Assembly: GCF_023074185.1 (NCBI RefSeq)
Contig: NZ_JADPKY010000114.1
Span: forward strand, 1 to 64,000
DNA length: 64,000 nt
Source of the DNA: Bradyrhizobium sp. 132
GTDB lineage: Bacteria; Pseudomonadota; Alphaproteobacteria; Rhizobiales; Xanthobacteraceae
Reading direction: 5' to 3'
In this document: piece by piece, positions 1 through 6,781 of the stretch
Layout of the letters: the number at the start of each line of letters is the position of its first letter
Position numbering within the stretch: the first letter of the stretch is position 1
Made by a program: the position numbers and the translations under genes
Notes under the pieces: generated by a model
What the model was told of the DNA's origin: nothing
Seen by the model: only the letters and a program-made list of their open reading frames with translations
Database searches by the model: none

Positions 1-168
1 GGATGATCGAGCAACATCGTCGTCTCCAGGTTGGGTGGTATTGCAACCTCAGTCTGGCCTCAGACTTGGTCGCTATCCACTCCCCATGGAATCTTCGCTG
101 CGCTCGCAATGACGATGTTGAAGCCCCGTGCTTCTTTTGCGAAAAGGCACACGTGACCGCACGCCCAC

Positions 169-981
169 CTAATCATCCAGCTTGTTCAAATCGCGCACCG
201 ACTGCATGATCGGCTCGAAGTTCGAGCGCGCATCCAGTGCGTCGAACAATTGTGCGGTGTCCTCCAGTAAGCCGTGTGACCTCGCAATCGCAATGCGGAC
301 GTCCTCCTGTGGCGTGTCCGACAGCCGCCCGTGTCCCGACAGCAATATCTTCGAATTCAGCCCCTTGAGCCGCTCCAGTGACTGGATGTAGTCGGCGATG
401 CTGCCCGAGCCGAACACGCCGCCCATCACGCCGCCGGGCATGAGCGTATCGGCGGCAAACAGCAGGCCTTTGTCCTGGTCGTACAGCGTGATGCAGGCCG
501 AGGTGTGCCCCGGCGTGTGCATCACGTTGAGACGGAAATTGCCGAGGTCGATCAGATTGCCTTCCTCTAGCCAGATGTCGATATTGATCGGCACGTTCGG
601 CTCGTTGAACATCTTCCGCAGCATCGAGAAGTCGTCGCGCAGCATGATCTTGTTGGCGGCAAGCCGATGGGCGGCGACAAAAGTGCGGCGCTCGTTGAAG
701 TGCCAAGCGGCACCGATGTGGTCGAGATGCTCGTGGCTCAGCACCACCATGTCGATCTTCTCCGGCGGGCAGCCGGCGAAGTTGAGACATTCCACCATCG
801 CAGGGTAATTCGACGACAGCCCGACATCGATCAGGATGGTGCGCGCCGAGCCGCGAACGAGATAGACGTTGGCGGCGCGGTTGGAGAAGCGAATTTGATA
901 GACGTCGTCCGCCGCCTGGATCAGCGAGCAGATGTCGTTCTTCATCAGGATTGGAAACGAAGTGGGCTTGCGCTCGCTCAT
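169..981 (-). CDS. MBL-fold metallo-hydrolase
   Basis: A 270-residue metallo-beta-lactamase-fold protein. The metal-binding signature SHEHLDHIG lies near residue 82, followed by HTPGHT near 156 and a late SGHGR near 215, in the usual order for a dinuclear zinc hydrolase. The substrate cannot be read from sequence. The start ATG at 981 overlaps the stop of the upstream cyclic-nucleotide-binding gene by four bases (ATGA), so the two are almost certainly translationally coupled. There is no signal peptide, so it is probably cytoplasmic. The fold is certain; the role could be thioesterase, glyoxalase-II-like or another hydrolase. Confidence 0.9.
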   Translation of the reverse strand: MSERKPTSFPILMKNDICSLIQAADDVYQIRFSNRAANVYLVRGSARTILIDVGLSSNYPAMVECLNFAGCPPEKIDMVVLSHEHLDHIGAAWHFNERRTFVAAHRLAANKIMLRDDFSMLRKMFNEPNVPINIDIWLEEGNLIDLGNFRLNVMHTPGHTSACITLYDQDKGLLFAADTLMPGGVMGGVFGSGSIADYIQSLERLKGLNSKILLSGHGRLSDTPQEDVRIAIARSHGLLEDTAQLFDALDARSNFEPIMQSVRDLNKLDD

Positions 982-1349
982 GACTGCGCTGCCCGGTAGG
1001 TGACATCGTTGGACGCGCGCAGGCGTTTGGAGAGTGCATCCATCACCATCAGCGCAAAGGCCGGTTGCTGGCTGACGAGATAGACGAAGCGGGCGTGATT
1101 GATTCTCATCACTTTCGTGCTCGGCGCTGCCGCGATTGCGGTCGCCGAGCGCGCCGAGCCGTCAATCACGGCCATCTCGCCAAAGAATTCGCCCCTGCCG
1201 AGCTTGACGATGGTGGTCTTGCTGGCGCCGCTCAGCTTGGCGATCTCGACTTCGCCGTCGAGCACGACGAACAGCTCCCGGCCGGTCGAGCCCTCCTCGA
1301 AGATGATGTCATCGACGCCAAACTCGTTGATGCACTTCTCGATCGCCAT
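978..1349 (-). CDS. Cyclic nucleotide-binding domain protein
   Basis: A 123-residue protein that is essentially one cNMP-binding (CAP_ED) domain. It has the GEFFGEMAVIDGSARSATA phosphate-binding cassette at about residues 53-71, with the conserved GE and R..A pattern. There is no DNA-binding helix-turn-helix after it, so it is a sensor module rather than a CRP-type transcription factor. The start ATG at 1349 has a GGGGG-type ribosome site a few bases upstream. It is the first gene of a two-gene unit with the MBL hydrolase, which suggests that it senses or gates that enzyme (inference). Confidence 0.88.
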   Translation of the reverse strand: MAIEKCINEFGVDDIIFEEGSTGRELFVVLDGEVEIAKLSGASKTTIVKLGRGEFFGEMAVIDGSARSATAIAAAPSTKVMRINHARFVYLVSQQPAFALMVMDALSKRLRASNDVTYRAAQS

Positions 1350-1626
1350 GACACCCCCAAGGGCCTTCTGCAGCCGTTCTGGCTGACAGGACAGTCATGT
1401 TAGCCGGGTAACAGGAGCGGGCAAACAGCCCGTTCGGAGAGAGCGTGGCCTGCCGCAGGGCAGCATTCGCTGACGATTTGTTGCACGCCGCCACACCGGT
1501 TCCACTTTGCCGGCCAAATTCGGCCCCGGATGAGTTCCTAAAATTTTGGTAAGCGGGTCCGCAGGTAAGGAATTCGCAAGCAATGAAAGTTACCAAAAAG
1601 TCAACCGAGACTGGAGTATTTGAGCC

Positions 1627-2637
1627 GTGAGCGAACCAATGCCCGAGCAGGCCGTCCAGGATACTGGCGCCGTTGAAGCCGCAGCGACCGTGCCGCAGGC
1701 CGTCGCGGCTGCTGCCGGTATCGAGGCCCCCTCGATCGCCCCCGACCACGAGACGCCGCCCAAGCCTGATCCAGTGAAGCCTGATCCAGTGAAGCCTGAT
1801 CCGGTCAGGGTCGAGCTGCCAAAAATCGAGGCATCGAGGCTCGATGTGCCGAAGCTCGAACCCAGGGCAGAGACCAAGCCCGAGCCAAAGCCCGGCAAGC
1901 TCATCGTCATGGCGCCCGCGGAGCGGTCCTGGGACCGCGAAGAATTTGCCCCGCATGTGAAGGCCGACGAGCCGCGCGAGGCCGGCGGCAAGCGCCGCCT
2001 GTCGGCTATGGCAGCTGTGGTGGCGATCGCGGCCAGCGTCGGCGCGATCAGCGGCGCGCTCGCGACCGCCGGCATGATGCACTTCGCAAGCCCCGCGCCG
2101 GCGCAGGTCGCCGACACCAGCGCGCTGGAATCCTCGGTCGCCCGGATCGACGCCGATGTCGTCGCGCTCAAGGCGAATGTCGAGCACACCTCCAAGACCG
2201 GTCTGGGTCAGTTCAACCGGACCAACGACCGTCTCGAGAAGCTCGAGAAAGCGCAGGCCGAGCCGATGGCCAAAATCGCAAAGCTGTCCGAGTCCGTCGA
2301 CAAGCTCCGTGCCACCCCGCCCGCGGCGCCCAACCAGGCCGCGGCCGCCGTGCCCGCCAGGGAGACCACCGGCTCGATCGCGCCGACCCAGGCTGCGACC
2401 GCCGCAGCCGCGCCGGCTCCTGCCGCACCCAAGACCGAGATCGGCCGGCTGCCGACGGTTGAGGGCTGGGTGCTGCGCGACGTCTCCAACGGCGGCGCGC
2501 TGGTCGAGGGCCACAATGGCCTCTACGAGGTCTATGCCGGTGACCCCATCCCCGGGGTCGGCCGCGTCGATGCGATCCGCCGCCAGGACGGCCGCTGGGT
2601 GGTCGTCACCAGCAAGGGGCTGATCGTCGCGCGCTGA
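1627..2637 (+). CDS. Ala/Pro-rich single-pass membrane protein
   Basis: A 336-residue protein with a GTG start at 1627 and GGAG about 11 bases upstream. The N-terminal third is acidic and proline-rich and contains three tandem KPDPV units (15-bp DNA repeat, about 1763-1807). One transmembrane segment follows at about residues 130-150. A predicted coiled-coil stretch at 160-220 leads to an A/P-rich linker and a compact C-terminal domain (LPTVEGWVLRDVSNGGALVE onward, ending VVTSKGLIVAR). The form is that of an inner-membrane protein with a periplasmic C-terminus. I do not recognise a defined function. A strong terminator follows at 2662. Confidence 0.8.
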   Translation: MSEPMPEQAVQDTGAVEAAATVPQAVAAAAGIEAPSIAPDHETPPKPDPVKPDPVKPDPVRVELPKIEASRLDVPKLEPRAETKPEPKPGKLIVMAPAERSWDREEFAPHVKADEPREAGGKRRLSAMAAVVAIAASVGAISGALATAGMMHFASPAPAQVADTSALESSVARIDADVVALKANVEHTSKTGLGQFNRTNDRLEKLEKAQAEPMAKIAKLSESVDKLRATPPAAPNQAAAAVPARETTGSIAPTQAATAAAAPAPAAPKTEIGRLPTVEGWVLRDVSNGGALVEGHNGLYEVYAGDPIPGVGRVDAIRRQDGRWVVVTSKGLIVAR

Positions 2638-2661
2638 GCGACTGATATCCGAATTCCAAAG

Positions 2662-2694
2662 AGGCGCTTCACCACGATGTGAAGCGCCTTTTTT
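2662..2694 (+). terminator. Rho-independent terminator
   Basis: A perfect 11-bp stem (AGGCGCTTCAC paired with GTGAAGCGCCT) around a 6-base loop is followed directly by six T residues. It lies 24 bases after the stop of the Ala/Pro-rich membrane protein gene and ends that transcript. Confidence 0.92.
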
Positions 2695-2731
2695 GCTTGA
2701 ATAGCCGTCCCCGCGCGGTGTTACCTAAGGC

Positions 2732-4282
2732 ATGAACCGCGCGTTGCGAATTCTCGTTGCTGCCGTCGTATTTTTTGGCGGCGTTGTTTCGCTTTTGGCG
2801 GCAGAGACCGCGTCACTCACGCGCGGCACGGCGATCACCGATCCCGATCTCCTGCGCAAGCTCGACCAGCACGATGCACTCACGATCTCGCGCCTGCTGT
2901 GGCCGGAGCGGAACGCGAACTTTCCGCTGACGACCGATCTGATGTTTTCGTGGTTGTCGCAGCTCAAGGAAATTCCCCCAGCAATCGACGCGGAACTCGA
3001 CCGCTACGTGGCCCGGCAAAAGGCGGCCTATCCGACCGAGACCATCGGGGTCGGCGAAGGCTTTGACGTGCAATTGTTCGATCGGGCCAATCTGAAATCC
3101 CGCGATACCCGGTTCGTGCTGGCCGGCATCGTCAACCGCATGGACCGTGCCTACGTCGCAGAAGACTCGTGCGGCGAGATCAGGCTGATCTACCGTCTTG
3201 CGCGTTTCGAGACCAAACCGGACGGCAGCAGGGCAGCAACGCGGCTGCCGATGACGCTCAATCTGGTGATGAAGGCGCGCGATGCGCGCCAGACGGACGA
3301 GAGCGGCAAGCCGGTCACCTGCGCCGAGGTCGCGCGACGGTGGCTGGACAATGGCGACTGGCAGGGGCTGATCGGCAGCAGCTTCTATCCTTACGATGCG
3401 ATGCTCGACCGCATCGAGACCAACATTCAGATCTCGGTTGCAGCGAAATCGGCGCTGCATGATTTCCGCTCCGACTATCTGCTCAAGGTGTTCAAATACG
3501 ACGCGACCACAAAGCGGTTCGAGGAATCGACGCTGGAGAACCAGATCGACCGTGACCGCATCCTCGCCGACCACGATCTCTGGCGCGACCTCAGGGATTG
3601 GCTGCTCGCGCCCGATCATCTTCGCGACTTCGACCGCGGCACGGTGATGATCCCTGAAAAATTCCTGGCCAAGGCTGCGGTGGTGCCGACGCCCGCCGGC
3701 CTCGATGCTTCCTCGTTGCAGCCGGAGTTCGGCATGATGCAAGGGGAGCGCAAGGAAGAGGGCAAAGGCGAGCCTGTTTTCACCGACAATGACGTGGTCA
3801 GTGCGCTGAAGCAGGCGGCTGCGCGCGGCATCGACTTGCAGAACGTCCGCTCGGTCGCAGGCTTCCAGCGCCGCCTCAACGACGTCACCTGTGCCGGCTG
3901 CCACCAGACCCGCGGCATCGGCGGCTTCCATTTCCCGGGCGTCGATTTGCTTGCGGACAAGCCGTCCAACTCCGGCATCGTGACGGCCTCGCCGCATTTT
4001 CTCGGCGACCAGGTCCGCCGCCGCGACATCCTGACCGCGTTTGCCGCGGGCAAACGTCCTGATTTCTCACGTGGATTTGCCAGCCGGCCGCAAACCCGGG
4101 GCAATAGCGAGTTGGCCGGGACCGAGTATCAGGACGGCTGGGGCGCGCATTGTTCCCTGGAAAATGCGGGATCGGGATCGGCCGACAGGAGTTTTACGTC
4201 ATGGAGCTGTGCTAAAGGTTTGACCTGTCAGGCTGCCGCGGCCTCGCGCCGCATCGGCATGTGTTTCATCAAGACGCGTTAG
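2732..4282 (+). CDS. Exported CxxCH-motif protein, function unknown
   Basis: A 516-residue protein with a hydrophobic N-terminal signal peptide (residues 1-24, cleavage likely after LLAAE or nearby). A single haem c-type motif, CAGCHQTRGIGGFHFPG, sits near residue 390, so one covalently bound haem in the periplasm is plausible. There are several other cysteines near the C-terminus (HCS, SCAKGLTC, MCF). I do not recognise a characterised family. The start is supported by TAAGG upstream of ATG 2732. A 56-residue membrane protein follows 21 bases downstream on the same strand. Confidence 0.78.
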   Translation: MNRALRILVAAVVFFGGVVSLLAAETASLTRGTAITDPDLLRKLDQHDALTISRLLWPERNANFPLTTDLMFSWLSQLKEIPPAIDAELDRYVARQKAAYPTETIGVGEGFDVQLFDRANLKSRDTRFVLAGIVNRMDRAYVAEDSCGEIRLIYRLARFETKPDGSRAATRLPMTLNLVMKARDARQTDESGKPVTCAEVARRWLDNGDWQGLIGSSFYPYDAMLDRIETNIQISVAAKSALHDFRSDYLLKVFKYDATTKRFEESTLENQIDRDRILADHDLWRDLRDWLLAPDHLRDFDRGTVMIPEKFLAKAAVVPTPAGLDASSLQPEFGMMQGERKEEGKGEPVFTDNDVVSALKQAAARGIDLQNVRSVAGFQRRLNDVTCAGCHQTRGIGGFHFPGVDLLADKPSNSGIVTASPHFLGDQVRRRDILTAFAAGKRPDFSRGFASRPQTRGNSELAGTEYQDGWGAHCSLENAGSGSADRSFTSWSCAKGLTCQAAAASRRIGMCFIKTR

Positions 4283-4303
4283 CGCTATCTCCAGCCGGTT
4301 TGG

Positions 4304-4474
4304 ATGACCATGACGGACTCCAGCGAAGCCAACAAGGAGCGCAATCGCGAGATCGCGCGCAATGAGGAAGCCAAGCAGGTCACCGGCAGCGTCCGCGTCA
4401 GCATTTCGGCGGTCGCGGTCGTCGTCATCATCGGCGGGATTCTGTTCACGCTCGGCTGGCTGGCGCTGCGATAG
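4304..4474 (+). CDS. Small single-pass membrane protein (56 aa)
   Basis: A short reading frame of 56 codons plus stop. The first 30 residues are charged and hydrophilic (MTMTDSSEANKERNREIARN and following). A single hydrophobic helix comes next (SISAVAVVVIIGGILFTLGW), and the protein ends WLALR. Codon choice matches the neighbours (GC-rich third positions), and it sits tightly between a co-directional gene (stop at 4282) and a convergent GST. A second in-frame ATG at 4310 is an alternative start. It is probably a real tail-anchored membrane peptide of unknown role. Confidence 0.6.
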   Translation: MTMTDSSEANKERNREIARNEEAKQVTGSVRVSISAVAVVVIIGGILFTLGWLALR

Positions 4475-4483
4475 CGAGCGCCT

Positions 4484-5131
4484 TCACTTCGCGTAATTCG
4501 TCATCCGCTTGCCGGGCAGCAGCTCGTAGGCCGGCTGCCAGCCGGGGAGTGCGGCCATGCGGTCGAGCCAGGCGTGGATGGCGGGATAGCTCGTCGCGAA
4601 ATCAAAACCGTGCTCGTCGCTCGGATAGTGCAGATAGGCCATCATCGAGATATCGGCGACCGTGGGCCTGGCGCCGATCGCGAATTCATTGTGTTGAAGA
4701 TGGCCGTCGAGAATACCGAGGAAATCCTCGAGCCGCCGGCGAAAGTGCTTCAGCACCTGCGGATCGTTGTTTTGCGTGAAGGCGCGCATGAAGCGGTAGG
4801 TCGCCATGTAGCCGGTGAGCTTGTGATTGTCCCAGAACAGCCAGCGCAGCAGATCAAATTTTTCCTCCGCCGTCTCCCCGCCGAAACGGCCGTATTGTTC
4901 GGCGAGCTTGAGCAGGACCGGCGCGGTCTGCGTCATCTTCACGCCGTCGACTTCGAGCACAGGAATCTCGCCCATCTCGTTCACGCTCTTGCGCCATTCC
5001 GGCGTACGCGTGACGCCGCCGCCAAAGTCGGTCCAGACCGGCTCGAATTTCTCGCCGCAAAGCGTCAGCATCAGCGCCAGCTTGTAGCTGTTGCCGGATT
5101 CGGGGAAGTAGTGCAGGCGGTAGCTGGGCAT
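4484..5131 (-). CDS. Glutathione S-transferase family protein
   Basis: A 215-residue protein with the typical two-domain GST layout. An N-terminal thioredoxin-like domain carries YFPESGNSYKLALML, then the cis-proline GEIPVLEVDG near residue 58 and QTAPVLLKLAEQYG near 70. The C-terminal helical domain includes PTVADISMMAYLHYP near 158 (the conserved N-capping aspartate motif). The length is normal for the family. It would conjugate glutathione to an electrophile or act as a disulfide/peroxide reductase; the substrate is unknown. It is convergent with the 56-residue membrane protein gene. Confidence 0.9.
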   Translation of the reverse strand: MPSYRLHYFPESGNSYKLALMLTLCGEKFEPVWTDFGGGVTRTPEWRKSVNEMGEIPVLEVDGVKMTQTAPVLLKLAEQYGRFGGETAEEKFDLLRWLFWDNHKLTGYMATYRFMRAFTQNNDPQVLKHFRRRLEDFLGILDGHLQHNEFAIGARPTVADISMMAYLHYPSDEHGFDFATSYPAIHAWLDRMAALPGWQPAYELLPGKRMTNYAK

Positions 5132-5180
5132 GGGACCTCAGGGGATGATGCCGTGAGGTTATAGCGAGATCACTCCACGC

Positions 5181-5261
5181 CGTCATTGCGAGCGCAGCGA
5201 AGCAATCCAGAAATGCATCCGCGGAGGGACTCTGGATTGCTTCGCTGCGCTCGCAATGACG
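5181..5261. repeat. Palindromic intergenic repeat, family A
   Basis: Two near-perfect inverted arms of about 31 bases (CGTCATTGCGAGCGCAGCGA at the left, its complement ending at 5261) separated by about 19 bases. The same arms recur at 22482-22568, and a 22-base half copy lies at 93-114. It would fold into a long hairpin in RNA or single-stranded DNA. It fills the gap between the GST and CoA-transferase genes. Confidence 0.85.
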
Positions 5262-5275
5262 GGCGCCGGCGTCCC

Positions 5276-6481
5276 TTACCCCACCGCCCCCTTCGACCGC
5301 AGCTGCTTGATCGCGGCCTCGTCGTATCCCGCGGCACGCAAAATCTCGTCACTGTGCTCGCCAACGCCGGGCGGCTTGCGCGGCTGCACTTTCTTGGCGC
5401 CGTCGATCCAGATCGGGCTGGAGATGGTGAGCATGGTGTCGTTCTCGAACGGCACCAGAACCTCGTTGTCGAGCATCTGCTTGTCGTTCGGAATGTCGTC
5501 CAAAATGCCCACGATGCCGAATACAAGGCCGTTGCCATCGAGGAGCTTGCGCCATTCGGCGAGATCCTTGGTCGCAAAGGTCTCGTCAAATATCTTGATC
5601 AGCTCGACCGAGCGGGCGTGACGATCGGGTTTGGTGGCGAAACGCGGATCGGTGATGAGGTCTTCACGGCCCAGACACTTGGCCAGCGTCGGAAACTGCT
5701 TCTCCTCGCTCAGCAGCGACAGGATCAACCAGCGGCCATCCTTGCATTGATAGTGGTTGGCGACCGCGTTCAACGCGCGTTCGCGCGGCCGCCGCTCGGC
5801 GAACTTGGCGCCGCAGAGCTTTGCCTGCGCCAGCACGCTCGCAGCCCACACGCCATTCGCCATCAGGTTTGAGGCGACATGCGAGCCCTTGCCGGTCTTC
5901 TCGCGCTGATACAGCGCGGTGACGATGGCTCCATAGAACGCCATGGCGCAGGGATGGTCGCCCATGCCGGCGACCGAACGGGCCGGCGTCGTGTCGGTAT
6001 CGGCGCGGACGAGATCCATCAGGCCGGAGCGCGCCCAATAGGCGTTGCTGTCGAAGCCGGGTTTGTTGGCTTCCTCGCCCTTCTCGCCATAGCCGGTGAA
6101 GGAGGCGTAGATCAGCCGGTCATTGAGATGGGCGAGGTGATCATAGGTGATGCCGAGCTTTGTCCGCACCGGCGGCGGCATGTTGGTGATGAAGACGTCG
6201 GCCTCTTCCACGAGCTTGTAGAGCACGGCCTGCGCTTCCGGCTTGGAGAGGTCGAGCGCGATGCTCTTCTTGTTGCGGGCCTCCAGCAGCCAGGCGAAAT
6301 TGTGCTCGCTGCTCGGATAGCCCGGAATGTTGGGCAGATTGCGGTAGGGATCGCCGGCGCCGGGCGGCTCGATCTTGACGACATCGGCGCCGAAATCCGA
6401 CAGCACGGTCGCGGCCGCGGGCGCTGCGATGAAGCTCGCGCAGTCCAGAACCTTGAGCCCTGCAAAAATGCCCTTTTCCAT
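5276..6481 (-). CDS. CaiB/BaiF family (class III) CoA-transferase
   Basis: A 401-residue class III CoA-transferase. The N-terminus reads GLKVLDCASFIAAPAAATVLS, then DVVKIEPPGAGDPYR. The family nucleotide-binding region and the catalytic-Asp region (SGLMDLVRADTD, near residue 165) follow. These enzymes move CoA between acyl-CoA and a free acid through an aspartyl-CoA intermediate. No partner gene lies next to it, so its acid substrate cannot be inferred. A second family member lies at 23440-24543 in a proper operon. Confidence 0.88.
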   Translation of the reverse strand: MEKGIFAGLKVLDCASFIAAPAAATVLSDFGADVVKIEPPGAGDPYRNLPNIPGYPSSEHNFAWLLEARNKKSIALDLSKPEAQAVLYKLVEEADVFITNMPPPVRTKLGITYDHLAHLNDRLIYASFTGYGEKGEEANKPGFDSNAYWARSGLMDLVRADTDTTPARSVAGMGDHPCAMAFYGAIVTALYQREKTGKGSHVASNLMANGVWAASVLAQAKLCGAKFAERRPRERALNAVANHYQCKDGRWLILSLLSEEKQFPTLAKCLGREDLITDPRFATKPDRHARSVELIKIFDETFATKDLAEWRKLLDGNGLVFGIVGILDDIPNDKQMLDNEVLVPFENDTMLTISSPIWIDGAKKVQPRKPPGVGEHSDEILRAAGYDEAAIKQLRSKGAVG

Positions 6482-6611
6482 CGCGGCGTTGCTCCCTCAC
6501 TCTTGTTGTTTCCGCGCGCTGGAATGGCGCGGGGCACGTCATGGGCAGCATTAGACCGATGTTTTGCCGGGATGCAACGGCGCCGGGCGCAGGGCTTTGC
6601 TGCGGTGTCCC

Positions 6612-6740
6612 GTCACCCTGAGGTGGCCGCTTCTTTAGCGGCCCTCGAAGGGCGACGGCCCGGCTGCATCTAGGCCGTCCATCCTTCGAGGCTCCCCATG
6701 GTGCACTTCGCGCCCCACGGCTCGCACCTCAGGATGACGG
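6612..6740. repeat. Palindromic intergenic repeat, family D
   Basis: An imperfect long inverted repeat beginning GTCACCCTGAGGTGGCCGC and ending CTCGCACCTCAGGATGAC, with an internal CTTCGAGG/CCTCGAAG pairing. Related copies are seen at 26866-26974 and 41799-41906. It lies between the start of the CoA-transferase gene and the end of putA and contains no gene. Confidence 0.75.
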
Positions 6741-6781
6741 AACTGAGGTCGCGCGTTGTTGTGAGGGCTCCAGAAGCAGCC

